Assembly (NCBI GenBank): GCA_023653115.1
Contig: JAMNXO010000002.1
Location: 1-64,000 of the forward strand
Origin: Erythrobacter sp.
GTDB lineage: Bacteria; Pseudomonadota; Alphaproteobacteria; Sphingomonadales; Sphingomonadaceae
Reading direction: 5' to 3'
Length of the DNA: 64,000 nt
The position numbers and the translations under genes were made by a program. The notes beneath the pieces are model-generated. The model was given only the letters and a program-made list of their open reading frames with translations. It did not search any database and was not told the origin of the DNA. Each line of letters starts with the position of its first letter. Within the stretch, counting starts at the first letter, position 1. Shown here one piece after another: positions 52,193 to 61,584 of this stretch.

Positions 52193-52206
52193 GTATGCTC
52201 CGATGG

Positions 52207-52228
52207 CTGTATTAAGTGCATAATACAG
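52207..52228. promoter_or_regulatory. palindromic operator-like site
   Basis: ctgtatta and taatacag form perfect eight-base arms around agtgca. The site lies 15 bases upstream of the Pcm-like gene start in the region shared with fumC, in otherwise GC-rich DNA. It could be a repressor operator for the methyltransferase-tolC operon; it also contains AT-rich hexamers that could serve as a -10 element. Confidence 0.5.
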
Positions 52229-52398
52229 CCCGTCAACTCTTCCTTAGACGCCGCGCGGGCTTGTTCCAAGGTCTTTGCGGCTTTTGGCGCCGCTCCCGCA
52301 GGCGTGGCAATTTCGGGCTTTGACCTCGTCCGCCGCCGGTGCTTAGGGAAGCGCACAATCAAGCGGAATCGTTTTCGACACAGGCAGGGATGGGTTCG

Positions 52399-53814
52399 AT
52401 GAGTGACATGATGGGCAACGGGCAAGATGTGCGGATCGAGACTGATTCGCTCGGCGAGGTGGCCGTTCCGGCGCACGTCCACTGGGGCGCGCAGACGCAG
52501 CGTTCGATCGTCAACTTCCCGATCGGCGGGGAGCGCATGCCGCCGGCCCTGGTGCGCGCGCTGGGCATCCAGAAGCTGGCAGCGGCCCGCGCCAACATGA
52601 AGCTGGGCGTGCTCGATGCAGCGCTGGGCGAGGCGATTGTCGCCGCCGCGCGCGAGGTGATCGACGGGACGCTGGCCGACCAGTTCCCGCTGGTGGTGTG
52701 GCAGACGGGTTCGGGCACCCAGTCGAACATGAACGCCAACGAGGTGATCGCCAGCCGCGCCAACGAGATCCTCACCGGCCACAAGGGCGGCAAGTCGCCG
52801 GTCCACCCCAATGATCACTGCAACATGGGCCAGTCGTCGAACGACACCTTCCCCACCGCGATGCACATTGCTGCCGCGCACGAGGCGATCGCGCATCTGA
52901 TCCCGGCGCTGAAAAAGCTGCACGGCGCGCTCGATGCCAAGGCGCAGGAGTTCGCCGGCATCGTCAAGATCGGCCGCACCCACCTCCAGGATGCGACCCC
53001 GATGACGCTGGGGCAGGAATTCTCAGGCTATGCCAAGCAGATCGAATACGGCATCGCCCGCGTGGAAGCGACCCTGCCGCGCGTGCTGGAACTGGCGCAG
53101 GGCGGCACCGCCGTTGGCACCGGGATCAACGCCAAGGTCGGCTTCGACACCGCCTTTGCTGCCGAAGTCGCCGCCGAAACCGGCCATGCTTTCGTGACCG
53201 CGCCCAACAAGTTTGAAGCGCTCGCCGCGCATGATGCGATGGTCGAGATTTCGGGCGCATTGAACGTGCTCGCCGTCAGCCTGATGAAGATCGCCAACGA
53301 CATCCGCCTGCTCGGCTCCGGGCCGCGTTCGGGCCTTGGCGAACTCAGCCTGCCCGCCAACGAGCCGGGTTCCTCGATCATGCCGGGCAAGGTCAATCCG
53401 ACCCAGTGCGAGGCGATGACGATGGTCTGCGCGCAGGTGATGGGCAACAACATGGCGGTGACGGTGGCCGGATCGCACGGGCACCTTGAGCTCAACGTGT
53501 TCAAGCCGGTGATCATCTATAACGTGCTGCAGTCGATCAAACTGATCGGCGATGCGAGCCACGCCTTCACCGATAATTGCGTGGTCGGGATCGAGGCGAA
53601 CGAAGGCCGCATCAACCAGCTGCTCAATGAAAGCCTGATGCTGGTGACCGCGCTCAACCCGCATATCGGCTACGACAACGCGGCCAAGATCGCCAAGAAG
53701 GCGCACGCCGAAGGCACCACGCTGAAGGAATCGGCGCTGGCACTGGGCCTGCTGACCGAAGAGCAGTTTGCGCAGTGGGTGGTGCCGAGCGATATGATCC
53801 GTCCGCGGGATTGA
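52399..53814 (+). CDS. fumC: fumarate hydratase class II
   Basis: Iron-independent fumarase of the TCA cycle, about 471 residues. It contains [24 protein letters not shown] at the N-terminus, [32 protein letters not shown] and the signature [18 protein letters not shown] chose the ATG at 52399; ATGs at 52390 and further upstream are possible. The homologous class II aspartase and argininosuccinate lyase are less similar in the [10 protein letters not shown] segment. Confidence 0.95.
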   Translation: MSDMMGNGQDVRIETDSLGEVAVPAHVHWGAQTQRSIVNFPIGGERMPPALVRALGIQKLAAARANMKLGVLDAALGEAIVAAAREVIDGTLADQFPLVVWQTGSGTQSNMNANEVIASRANEILTGHKGGKSPVHPNDHCNMGQSSNDTFPTAMHIAAAHEAIAHLIPALKKLHGALDAKAQEFAGIVKIGRTHLQDATPMTLGQEFSGYAKQIEYGIARVEATLPRVLELAQGGTAVGTGINAKVGFDTAFAAEVAAETGHAFVTAPNKFEALAAHDAMVEISGALNVLAVSLMKIANDIRLLGSGPRSGLGELSLPANEPGSSIMPGKVNPTQCEAMTMVCAQVMGNNMAVTVAGSHGHLELNVFKPVIIYNVLQSIKLIGDASHAFTDNCVVGIEANEGRINQLLNESLMLVTALNPHIGYDNAAKIAKKAHAEGTTLKESALALGLLTEEQFAQWVVPSDMIRPRD

Positions 53815-53939
53815 TCGGGCAGCCCGTTCGTCGAGCCTGAACGGCCGTTCATCATTCGACCAAGGCCCGAGTCCGCCCGACGATGCGCGCCTTCGCCAGT
53901 GGCGCAGGGCGTGCGGGCGCGCTATCGCCTATTGGCATA

Positions 53940-55241
53940 ATGGCGATCAACCTGACCCGCGATCCGGCGCCTGCCGGGCCTGAAGTATCCGTGCCGTTCC
54001 GCACCGTGCTGTTCTCGATGGCGGTGCTGTGGGCGACCTATTTCGTCCTCACCACCTTCCGTGCGCTGGTGATGGATTTCGATCTGCAGTTCGAACTGGG
54101 CTGGCGGCGGCTGCTGGTAACGGCGTTCGGCGTGGTGCTGACGATCGTGCTGTGGTTGCTGCTGCGCCTGTTCGACAACCGTCCGTTGTGGATCAAGATT
54201 TCCGCTGCGATCGTGCTGGCGATGCCGGTCGCGCTGGCAATCGGGCAGGTCAATGCGCTGGTGTTCAAGGACATGGAGGCCGCGCAGGAACAGGCCTACG
54301 CGCAGAAATACAACATCAACCTGCGCCGTGACGAAAGCGGGAACCTGCTGGTCGATGTGCCGGTGCGCCGGGTCAGCCCGGCCGGGCGCGGTGCGCAGAG
54401 CAACGCGCCGGCGCCTGAGGCTGATCCCGCGGCCAAGCCCGAAGAAGTGGTCGAATCCGAAGCGGTGATCATCGCGCCGGCGGAAACCTACGCCGATTTC
54501 TGGCGCAAACTGCTCGACGTGGCGCTCGGGCGCTATTTCCTCCTGCTGGCCTGGGCCTCGACCTATTATGCGCTGCTGGCCGGCGTGCAGGCGCGCAGCG
54601 CCGAGCGGCGCGAACAGCAGTTCCGCTCCGCCGCCAAGGCTGCCGAACTGCGCAGTTTGCGCTATCAGGTGAACCCGCATTTCCTGTTCAACACGCTCAA
54701 CTCCCTCTCCGCGCTGGTGATGACGGGCAAGGCCGATCGGGCCGAGATGATGATCCAGACGATCAGCCGCTTCTACCGCCACAGCCTCGCCAACGAGCCG
54801 ACCGCCGACGTGAGCCTGCGTGACGAATTCGATCTGCAGCAGCTCTATCTCGATATCGAGGCGGTGCGCTTCCCCAAACGGCTGGTGTGTGTGTTCGATC
54901 TGCCAGCCGATCTCGAAGAAGCCCGCGTGCCGGGGATGATCCTGCAGCCGCTGGTCGAAAACTCGGTCAAATACGCGATTTCTCCGGTGGCCCGCACGGT
55001 GACGATCACGCTCGCCGCGCGCGAGGAGTTTGACCGGCTGGTGATCACTGTCGGCGATGATGGCCCGGGCGTGCCGCAAGGCGCGAGCCATGGCTTCGGC
55101 ATCGGCCTCGCCAATGTCCGCGACCGGCTGGAAGCGCGCTTTGGCCCCGACATCGGCTTTACCTCCGCCCCGGTTCCGGGCGGTTATCGCACCGAAATCC
55201 GCATTCCTCTCACACGATCGACGAGCCGCCATGATGGATAG
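53940..55241 (+). CDS. LytS/YehU-type sensor histidine kinase
   Basis: A 433-residue membrane kinase. About four transmembrane segments lie in the first 230 residues (FSMAVLWATYFVLTTF; LLVTAFGVVLTIVLWLLLRL; KISAAIVLAMPVALAIG; LLDVALGRYFLLLAWASTYYALLAG), with a Pro/Glu-rich loop between. The His_kinase domain has LRYQVNPHFLFNTLNSLSALV (phospho-His) and the ATP-binding LQPLVENSVKYAI and GDDGPGVPQGASHGFGIGLANVRDRLEARFG. It is coupled to the LytTR regulator by overlap. Confidence 0.93.
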   Translation: MAINLTRDPAPAGPEVSVPFRTVLFSMAVLWATYFVLTTFRALVMDFDLQFELGWRRLLVTAFGVVLTIVLWLLLRLFDNRPLWIKISAAIVLAMPVALAIGQVNALVFKDMEAAQEQAYAQKYNINLRRDESGNLLVDVPVRRVSPAGRGAQSNAPAPEADPAAKPEEVVESEAVIIAPAETYADFWRKLLDVALGRYFLLLAWASTYYALLAGVQARSAERREQQFRSAAKAAELRSLRYQVNPHFLFNTLNSLSALVMTGKADRAEMMIQTISRFYRHSLANEPTADVSLRDEFDLQQLYLDIEAVRFPKRLVCVFDLPADLEEARVPGMILQPLVENSVKYAISPVARTVTITLAAREEFDRLVITVGDDGPGVPQGASHGFGIGLANVRDRLEARFGPDIGFTSAPVPGGYRTEIRIPLTRSTSRHDG

Positions 55242-55986
55242 CGACACCGAAACCACCGCCCTGCGCACGCTGATTGTTGATGACGAACCGCTCGCGGTGG
55301 AACGGGTGCAGGTGATCTGCGCCGAGATTCCCAGCGTGCAGGTGGTCGGCACCGCCAGCGACGGGGCAGCCGCGCTCAGGCTGGCCGACAAGCTCGAACC
55401 CGATGTGGTGCTGCTCGACATGACCATGCCCGAAATCGACGGGCTCGGCGTGGCGCGCAAGCTGGCGGAACAGGAACAGGCGCCGGTGGTGATCTTCGTT
55501 ACCGCGCATGATCACTTCGCGGTCGAGGCGTTCGATTGCGATGCGGTGGACTATGTCCTCAAGCCGGTCGCGGCGGACCGGCTGGAACGCGCCATCGAGC
55601 GCGCGCTCGCCCGCCGCGGCACGCGCCGCCAGAAGACCAGCCGCTTCCTCGATGAATTGTGGGTGCCGCACCGCTCCGAACTGCTGCGGATCGCGGTGAG
55701 CGAGGTCCACCAGATCGATGCCGAGCGCGACTATGTGCGCCTGCACGTGGGCGGCGATGATGCGCTGCGCTCCTATCTGCTGCTGCAGACGATTGCGGGC
55801 CTCGAATCGCGGCTCGATCCCGAACAGTTTATCCGCATCCACCGCTCCACCATCCTGCGGCGCGACAATATCCGCGGCCTGCGGCACGACGGGCTGGGTG
55901 TGTGGTCGGTGGAGTTGCAGAACGGCGAGGCCCTGCGCATCGGCCGCACCTATCTCGCCCGCGTCAAGGCGATGGCTGGTCGTTGA
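55231..55986 (+). CDS. LytTR family response regulator
   Basis: A 251-residue regulator. The receiver domain (1-125) has RTLIVDDEPLAVERV (acidic pocket), VVLLDMTMPEIDGLGV with the phosphorylated Asp, IFVTAHDHFAVEAF and YVLKPV. The C-terminal LytTR DNA-binding domain (about 145-251) is RIAVSEVHQIDAERDYVRLHVGGD and FIRIHRSTILRRDNI. The start overlaps the kinase gene by 11 bases, so they form one two-component pair. Its targets are unknown. Confidence 0.93.
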   Translation: MMDSDTETTALRTLIVDDEPLAVERVQVICAEIPSVQVVGTASDGAAALRLADKLEPDVVLLDMTMPEIDGLGVARKLAEQEQAPVVIFVTAHDHFAVEAFDCDAVDYVLKPVAADRLERAIERALARRGTRRQKTSRFLDELWVPHRSELLRIAVSEVHQIDAERDYVRLHVGGDDALRSYLLLQTIAGLESRLDPEQFIRIHRSTILRRDNIRGLRHDGLGVWSVELQNGEALRIGRTYLARVKAMAGR

Positions 55987-56024
55987 TTCGCGGTCGCGCT
56001 GACGCGCGATGAAGGCCTTCCGCA

Positions 56025-56085
56025 CCGCCTCCCCACCCGGCCACCAATAGTACCACTATGTTATGGTGGCCGGGTGGGGAGGCGG
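56025..56085. repeat. long perfect hairpin, loop orientation B
   Basis: Arms of 22 bases, 56025-56046 and 56064-56085, are identical to those of the copy at 46891-46957. The 17-base loop atagtaccactatgtta is the exact reverse complement of that copy's loop, while the right flank gcgggaggtctgcgcc is in the same orientation. It lies after the response regulator stop. Confidence 0.92.
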
Positions 56086-56120
56086 GGCGGGAGGTCTGCG
56101 CCACCGAAGGTGGCCACCAT

Positions 56121-56162
56121 AAAAAACGGCCCGAACCCCAGGGACTGGAGGGTTCGGGCCGT
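56121..56162 (-). terminator. intrinsic terminator of the UrcA gene
   Basis: On the minus strand a 13-base-pair stem (acggcccgaaccc with gggttcgggccgt) with an 11-base loop is followed by a run of six T. It stops transcription of the UrcA-family gene. Confidence 0.9.
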
Positions 56163-56206
56163 ATGGGCTGCACCGCGGGGCGGGTGCGCCCGAGACGTTG
56201 CGCGGT

Positions 56207-56518
56207 TCAGCCGCCGCGCTGCCGGTCTCCGGTGATCGCCGCGACCTGCTGGCGCGCATCGGCGCGGGCCTTGACGAGGCAATCGCGCTTTTCCTGGGTC
56301 AGAATGCGCGAGCCGGTGGTCGGCACGTCGGCGCGGCACACGGTGCGCGCGGCAAAGGCGATCCGCCGGTCGAGCAGCTTCTGGCCCGAGGGGCTGGCGA
56401 GATTGATGTCGCCGAGATTGACGCGGACCGACATCTTTTCGGCATTGCCGGCAAAGGCCGGGGCTGCGGTGGTGCAGGCCAGCCCGAGCGCGGCGGCTGC
56501 GAGTGCAAGCTTCTTCAT
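56207..56518 (-). CDS. UrcA family protein
   Basis: A secreted protein of 103 residues. The signal peptide (KKLALAAAALGLACTTAAPAFA) is followed by a mature part with MSVRVNLGDINLASPSGQKLLDRRIAFAARTVC and ILTQEKRDCLVKARADARQQV, the UrcA pattern with two cysteines that probably form a disulfide. The family is common in sphingomonads and its role is unknown. The start ATG at 56518 was chosen because the signal peptide begins there. Confidence 0.88.
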   Translation of the reverse strand: MKKLALAAAALGLACTTAAPAFAGNAEKMSVRVNLGDINLASPSGQKLLDRRIAFAARTVCRADVPTTGSRILTQEKRDCLVKARADARQQVAAITGDRQRGG

Positions 56519-56745
56519 GGTCATCCTCCAAAAGCAGGCTGCCTGTGATCGGGCGGGGGCTCGATCCGGGGGTTGCCAGGCGTTCTGCCGAATTGAGGAA
56601 TAGGCCGATTCGCACCGCGCTTCAGCCGCAGGTCGATCAACCCGCACCAACCCCTCGACCGGCGCAGCAGGGCCCTGACGGACAGCGCGAAGCGGGCGAC
56701 AAATGGCGGTTTCCAATCGACCGGCGTAGCGCCATAGTGGCGGTG

Positions 56746-57018
56746 ATGGGATGGCCGACGATCGTGATCTTTGTGGCGGGCGTGATCAATTTCGCGCTCA
56801 ACCGCGCTGTGTTCGACAGTCGCCACCCCTTGCTCGCGCGCCTGCCGCAGGCCAGCCGCGTGCTCGGTGCGCGCGCCGCGCTGGTGACCGAGTTTGCCAT
56901 TCTGCTGATTGCGCTGATGCTGGCCGCCAATGGCTGGCCGGGGTTCGTGTGGGCCTATCTCGCCTATACCGCCGCCAACGGCGTTGCGGCGTGGCTGATC
57001 TCGGCGGGCAAGGTCTAG
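56746..57018 (+). CDS. small membrane protein of unknown function
   Basis: A 90-residue protein with three hydrophobic stretches: WPTIVIFVAGVINFALNRAVF, ALVTEFAILLIALMLAANGW and FVWAYLAYTAANGVAAWLI. I do not recognise the family. It lies 7 bases before the phosphodiesterase gene and is probably in the same transcript. The start is not secure, since no clear Shine-Dalgarno precedes the ATG. Confidence 0.6.
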   Translation: MGWPTIVIFVAGVINFALNRAVFDSRHPLLARLPQASRVLGARAALVTEFAILLIALMLAANGWPGFVWAYLAYTAANGVAAWLISAGKV

Positions 57019-57025
57019 CCCGCGC

Positions 57026-57790
57026 ATGACCACCCGCCTGTTCCATATCAGCGACGTGCATTTCGGGGTCGAGGACAGCGCTGCACTCGCGGCTGTGGCG
57101 CAGGCCGTGGCGCAGGAGCGCCCCGATGCGGTGGTGTGCACCGGCGATCTGACCCAGCGCGCCAAGCATTCCGAATATGCCCGCGCAGCCGAATGGTTCG
57201 CTTCCTTGAGTGTGCCGGTGGTGCTGGAGCCGGGCAACCACGATATGCCCTATTACAACCCGTGGGAGCGCTTCACCGATCCGTTCCGGCGCTACAACCG
57301 GCTGCGCAGCGCGGTGCCGGGGGGCTTTGCCTCGGACGACGTGGTGCTGGTGCCGCTGTTGACGACGGTGCGCGCGCAAACCCGCATTCCGTGGTCGGAC
57401 GGAGTGATCAAACCCGCCGCGCTCGCGGCGACAGTGGCGCAGCTGGCCGCGCTCAAGGGCGATCCGCGCAGCATCATTGTCACCGCGCATCACCCGCTGC
57501 TCGGCCCGCATGACGGGGAGGGGGTGAAGAACCCCACCATCGGCGGCGATGCCGCTTTTGCAGCGGTGGCGGCGGCGGGGGCCGATGCGATCATGTCGGG
57601 CCATGTCCACGTCCCGTTCGACGAGGTCCGCAGCCGCGCCGGGCACAGCGCGCGGATGATCGGGGCGGGCACGCTGTCGACGAGGCTGCGCCACGGTGCG
57701 CCGGCCTCGTGGCGGGTGATCACCTGCGAGCGCGGCGGGGTAATCACAACCGAGCTGCGGCTCATCACCGTAAGCGCGCCAGTAACCTGA
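57026..57790 (+). CDS. calcineurin-like metallophosphoesterase (CpdA-type)
   Basis: A 254-residue phosphoesterase with the full motif set: HISDVHFG, VVCTGDLTQRAK, LEPGNHDMPYYN, IIVTAHHPLLGP and IMSGHVHVPF. This order and length match the class III cyclic nucleotide phosphodiesterase (CpdA) family, which may hydrolyse cyclic AMP. The true substrate needs to be shown. It follows the small membrane protein gene. Confidence 0.88.
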   Translation: MTTRLFHISDVHFGVEDSAALAAVAQAVAQERPDAVVCTGDLTQRAKHSEYARAAEWFASLSVPVVLEPGNHDMPYYNPWERFTDPFRRYNRLRSAVPGGFASDDVVLVPLLTTVRAQTRIPWSDGVIKPAALAATVAQLAALKGDPRSIIVTAHHPLLGPHDGEGVKNPTIGGDAAFAAVAAAGADAIMSGHVHVPFDEVRSRAGHSARMIGAGTLSTRLRHGAPASWRVITCERGGVITTELRLITVSAPVT

Positions 57791-57927
57791 GGCCTGCGAA
57801 CCTTAACCCTTTCCCGAGGGCGGCTGTTAAGACCTTATTGGTGAAACTGCGGGTGCAGGCCGGCCTCTCCGGTCTTGCGCGAAATTGTCCCCTATTCGCT
57901 ACTCTCTCTTGGTCCGGAGGTACGAGG

Positions 57928-58125
57928 ATGGATTTGTTGAAAGCGCTCACGCTCGGCGCGGTTCTGTCGGTTGCGATCGGGCTGGTGATCGGCTCGCAAG
58001 GCACCAGCGCGGGGCCTCTGGCGATCCATCTGGTCTCGCTGGCCGAGGCAAAGTTCTACTGGTCGTGGCCGGTATTCCTGTCAGGCAGCGGCCTGGCCTG
58101 GGGGCTGATGCTGCTGCAACGCTGA
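57928..58125 (+). CDS. small hydrophobic protein
   Basis: A 65-residue protein with two predicted transmembrane segments, KALTLGAVLSVAIGLVIGS and YWSWPVFLSGSGLAWGLMLL. The ATG is preceded by ggaggtacgagg, a strong ribosome-binding site, which supports it as a real gene despite its size. No family is recognised. It is followed by a terminator. Confidence 0.65.
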   Translation: MDLLKALTLGAVLSVAIGLVIGSQGTSAGPLAIHLVSLAEAKFYWSWPVFLSGSGLAWGLMLLQR

Positions 58126-58148
58126 CGCTCCTTGGCCTTGCACACGAA

Positions 58149-58179
58149 AAAGGGCGGCTCCCTTGCGGGGCCGCCCTTT
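58149..58179. terminator. bidirectional terminator between the small hydrophobic protein gene and rpsI
   Basis: aaagggcggc and gccgcccttt form a perfect ten-base-pair stem with A- and T-rich ends on both sides, suited to stop the two convergent transcripts. Confidence 0.88.
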
Positions 58180-58202
58180 GTCTGTCCCGAGGGACGGAGG
58201 CT

Positions 58203-58730
58203 TTAACGCTTCGAGAACTGGAAGCTGCGGCGGGCCTTGGCCTTGCCGTACTTCTTACGCTCGACCACGCGGCTGTCGCGGGTGAGGAAGCCGGCCGCCT
58301 TGACGGTGCTGCGCAGCTCCGGCTCGTACTTGCTGAGCGCCTGGGCGATGCCGTGCTTCACCGCACCGGCCTGACCCGACAGGCCGCCGCCGCGCACGGT
58401 GGCGACAACGTCATACTGGCCGGCACGATCGGTGATGGTGAAGGGCTGGTTGATCACCAGACGCAGGGTCGGACGCGCGAAGTAGGCTTCCTGATCGCGG
58501 CCGTTGATGGTGATCTTGCCGGTGCCGGGCTTGACCCACACGCGGGCAACCGCATCCTTGCGGCGGCCGGTGGCGTAGGCGCGGCCCTGCTTGTCGAGTT
58601 CCTGCTGACGCAGCGGAGCAGACACGCGGGCGATTTCGACAGCGTCACCCTGCGGGGCGTTGCCGGCGATGTCCTTCAGATCGGCGAGATCGGACACGGT
58701 GCCCGAAATGGTGGTGGTCTCATCGGTCAT
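58203..58730 (-). CDS. rpsI: 30S ribosomal protein S9
   Basis: A 175-residue S9. The conserved core, [30 protein letters not shown], starts only after about 50 N-terminal residues; E. coli S9 has 130 residues, so this form has the acidic N-terminal extension seen in alphaproteobacteria. The C-terminus RRSFQFSKR is the tail that contacts P-site tRNA. It overlaps the stop of rplM by one base. Confidence 0.97.
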   Translation of the reverse strand: MTDETTTISGTVSDLADLKDIAGNAPQGDAVEIARVSAPLRQQELDKQGRAYATGRRKDAVARVWVKPGTGKITINGRDQEAYFARPTLRLVINQPFTITDRAGQYDVVATVRGGGLSGQAGAVKHGIAQALSKYEPELRSTVKAAGFLTRDSRVVERKKYGKAKARRSFQFSKR

Positions 58731-59209
58731 TATGCGGTGACCTTGTTCTTGCGGTTCATGGAAGCGACGTCGAGCACCTGCGGCTTCTGGCCGTCATGGG
58801 GATGCTCGGTGCCGACGTAGAGGTGCAGCGCACGCATCTGGTCACGGCCGAGCGGGCCGCGCGGGATCATCCGCTCGATTGCCTTTTCAAGCACGCGCTC
58901 GGGGAAACGACCGCCGAGCACCTTGGCCGGGGTGGTTTCCTTGATGCCGCCGGGGTGGCCGGTGTGCTTGTAATAGACCTTGTCGCCCATCTTGTTGCCG
59001 GTGAACTTCACCTTCTCAACGTTGATGATGATGACGTGATCGCCGCAATCGACGTGCGGGGTGAAGCTCGGCTTGTGCTTGCCGCGCAGGATGTTGGCGA
59101 CGATCGCGGCAAGACGGCCGACGACGAGGCCATCGGCATCGATGATGTGCCAGTTCTTTTCGACCTCGGCCGGCTTGATCGACCGGGTCTGCTTGCTGAG
59201 CGCCTTCAT
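58730..59209 (-). CDS. rplM: 50S ribosomal protein L13
   Basis: A 159-residue L13 (142 in E. coli). [44 protein letters not shown] and [19 protein letters not shown] are diagnostic; [30 protein letters not shown] follows. I used the ATG at 59209 ([13 protein letters not shown]), the universal start for the class. It forms an operon with rpsI, as in most bacteria. Confidence 0.97.
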   Translation of the reverse strand: MKALSKQTRSIKPAEVEKNWHIIDADGLVVGRLAAIVANILRGKHKPSFTPHVDCGDHVIIINVEKVKFTGNKMGDKVYYKHTGHPGGIKETTPAKVLGGRFPERVLEKAIERMIPRGPLGRDQMRALHLYVGTEHPHDGQKPQVLDVASMNRKNKVTA

Positions 59210-59396
59210 GGCTGTGGTGTCCTTGGTTCTTAGCGGGCTGTCCGGCAGCGACGCCGGCAAGAATCACCCGCGGATCAATCGACCGGACGGGCAAGTGGCG
59301 GCGCAAGTGTCGTTTGGGGGCGTCAAAGTCAAGCAAAAGCGCCGTTTTGCCCTGCGGTAAAATAATACCGTATGGATTTGGCGGCTTGCCTGCCGG

Positions 59397-60122
59397 TCAG
59401 ATCTTGCCGAGCGTCCACACCTCGCGCGAGCGGCGTTCGAGCTCCTCGATGCGGGTGATGATCTGGCGCTGGCCCTCGATCAGCCACCCGCTGCCCGGCG
59501 CACCGCGGGCTTCCCACAGCAGTTCGAAGGCGCCGGTCAGCCCGCCCGGCAGGCTCACTGTCTCGACACGGCGCTGCGGCGTGCCGGCAGGAACGAACAG
59601 ATCGGGCGGCAGCGCGTCGAACTGGCCCGACCCGGCGCGGTGCACCTCGGACAGATAGCGCCGCAGATTGTCGCGCCGCGCCTCGCTCTGGGGGCGGTTG
59701 GCGATCATGGTTTCGGCTGTGCGCAGCGCCGCGCCAAGATCAGCCGGGGCCGATCCGCTCCCGACGACGAGGCCGGTGTCGGACAGCATGATCGGGAACA
59801 TCGCCGCGGTATCGCGCTGCTGTTCAATCTGCGCCAATGGGGCGAGGCTGGGCGGGGCATCGACGCTTGCGCTCACCTGCGTGCCGGAAATCACGATCCC
59901 GCGCGCTTGCCGGGCGAAGCTGACATCCCACGCCCGCCGCACAGTGATTGCCGCGCCGTCACCCAGCTCGCGCACCAGTTCGCGCGTCAGCCGCATCGGC
60001 CCCTCGGGCAGCGCCGGCGCGGCGCTCGCCATGGCCCGCAGCTGCGGTGCCAGCGCGAGCGTGCCGCCCGCTGCAAGCAGCCCGGCCAACAGCCTCCTGC
60101 GGGTTGTCCCGGCCATGCTCAT
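59397..60122 (-). CDS. exported protein of unknown function (possible Tat substrate)
   Basis: A protein of about 241 residues starting near 60122 (ATGs at 60125, 60122 and 60116 are possible). Its N-terminus GTTRRRLLAGLLAAGGTLALAP has twin arginines before a hydrophobic stretch, the look of a Tat signal. The mature part contains VRRAWDVSFARQARGIVISGTQVSASVDAPP and ends in a helix. I do not recognise a family. Its stop lies about 190 bases before rplM on the same strand, and cutA precedes it. Confidence 0.65.
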   Translation of the reverse strand: MSMAGTTRRRLLAGLLAAGGTLALAPQLRAMASAAPALPEGPMRLTRELVRELGDGAAITVRRAWDVSFARQARGIVISGTQVSASVDAPPSLAPLAQIEQQRDTAAMFPIMLSDTGLVVGSGSAPADLGAALRTAETMIANRPQSEARRDNLRRYLSEVHRAGSGQFDALPPDLFVPAGTPQRRVETVSLPGGLTGAFELLWEARGAPGSGWLIEGQRQIITRIEELERRSREVWTLGKI

Positions 60123-60163
60123 CATCCCCCCGTTACGGCCCCAATATCGGCGGCGTTGCCGCC

Positions 60164-60508
60164 TCACCTGTCTGACTGCGTTGCCGCCGCCAACCAGGCG
60201 ATTGTCGCCGGGTGAGCGGCATCAGCGCGCCACCCGATTATTGCTGGTGTATCATAGGGGTGCAACTTGCCCAACCGCTCGACTGCATCGCCGAGCAAGG
60301 CGGCCGTGGTCTTGAACAAAACGCCGGTTTCCGAGGCGCTGTCACGCTCGCCCTGCCACAGGAAATGGGATTCGATGGCGCCGAGAATATTGGCGCAGGC
60401 GACCAGCTTTTCGTCGAGCAATTGGGCGGCGATGGTGCGGGCGGTGTCGTTATCGGGGAAGGGACACCAGATCAGCGCCGCCACGCTCTCTGCTGCCTGT
60501 GTCATCAT
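60164..60508 (-). CDS. cutA: divalent-cation tolerance protein CutA
   Basis: A 114-residue trimeric CutA1 protein. IWCPFPDNDTARTIAAQLLDEKLVACANIL is the family start, with FLWQGERDSASETGVLFKTTAALLGDAVERLGKLHPYDTPAI following. CutA1 has been linked to copper tolerance, but its biochemical role is unsettled. The start overlaps the stop of ctaA by a few bases. Confidence 0.93.
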   Translation of the reverse strand: MMTQAAESVAALIWCPFPDNDTARTIAAQLLDEKLVACANILGAIESHFLWQGERDSASETGVLFKTTAALLGDAVERLGKLHPYDTPAIIGWRADAAHPATIAWLAAATQSDR

Positions 60509-61584
60509 GCCGCCGCCGGGCGCCGCCGTGCCAGCCCGTCGCTATGCATCGCCCGCACGGTCGCGGCCACTGTCAGCGCGCCGACCAGCTGGTGCGCCGC
60601 TGCAATCCACAAGGACACGCCGCTCAGCACCGTGGCGATGCCGAGCAACACCATCGTCCCGAAGGCGGTGTGCACGGCCACCGAAGCAAAGCGGTCACTC
60701 GCGCGCACCCGCCGCGCCAGCCACACCAGCGCGGCCACCGCCACCCATGCCCACCAGCGGTGCAGGAATTGCAGCAGGAAGGGATCATGGGTCAGCGCCC
60801 ATCCGAACCCGCGCGACCAGTCGACTTCGGGGAAGAACCGCCCGTTCATCAGCGGCCAATCATAGGCGGCATGGCCGGCATTCAGCCCTGCCACCCATGC
60901 GCCAAGCAGCAATTGAATGAACAACACCCCCGCAACCAGCGCCGCAAGACCCGTCAAGGGCGCTGCACGGGCCGCAGGTTCGCGCGCCACCAGCCGCATA
61001 TCGCGCGCGGTCCACAACAGCCCGGCCAGCAGGGCCAGCGCGGTCAGCAGGTGGAGCGAGAGGCGGAAGTGGCTCACATCGGTCATGTCGCCGACCAGGC
61101 CCGATTGCACCATCAGCCAGCCGAACAGGCCCTGCAGCCCGCCCAGCGCGAGCAGGCCGAGCAGCCGCCCCTTGAACCCTTGCGGGATCGCGCCGCGCAG
61201 CCAGAACCACGCCAGCGGCAGGGCGTAAACAAGGCCGATCACCCGCGCGATCAGGCGGTGGACCCATTCCCAGAAGAAGATGAACTTGAAATCCGACAGG
61301 CCCATGCCGCCCAGCGCAGCCTCGAGGCGGTATTCGGGGGTCGCCTGATACTTGGCGAACTCCGCCTGCCATGCCGCTTCGGTAAGCGGGGGGAGGATGC
61401 CGGTGACGACATTCCATTCGGTGATCGACAATCCGCTCTCGGTCAGCCGGGTGATCCCGCCGACCACCACGATGCCGACCACCATTGCCGCAACGATCTC
61501 CAGCCAGCGGGCAATCGCCAGCGGGCGCGCTGTGCTGCGCGGCGATGCGGCGAACAGGTTCGAGACGGAGGCGGAGGTGGCCAT
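60505..61584 (-). CDS. ctaA: heme A synthase (COX15/CtaA)
   Basis: Integral membrane enzyme converting heme O to heme A for cytochrome c oxidase. The 359-residue protein has about eight transmembrane helices, with GGITRLTESGLSITEWNVVTG at the first, EYRLEAALGGMGLSDFKFIFFWEWVHRLIARVIGLVYALPL (a heme-ligand His in WVHR) and QFLHRWWAWVAVAALVW in the second half. The ATG at 61584 was preferred to one 39 codons upstream. It is divergent from the MerC-like gene. Confidence 0.94.
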   Translation of the reverse strand: MATSASVSNLFAASPRSTARPLAIARWLEIVAAMVVGIVVVGGITRLTESGLSITEWNVVTGILPPLTEAAWQAEFAKYQATPEYRLEAALGGMGLSDFKFIFFWEWVHRLIARVIGLVYALPLAWFWLRGAIPQGFKGRLLGLLALGGLQGLFGWLMVQSGLVGDMTDVSHFRLSLHLLTALALLAGLLWTARDMRLVAREPAARAAPLTGLAALVAGVLFIQLLLGAWVAGLNAGHAAYDWPLMNGRFFPEVDWSRGFGWALTHDPFLLQFLHRWWAWVAVAALVWLARRVRASDRFASVAVHTAFGTMVLLGIATVLSGVSLWIAAAHQLVGALTVAATVRAMHSDGLARRRPAAA

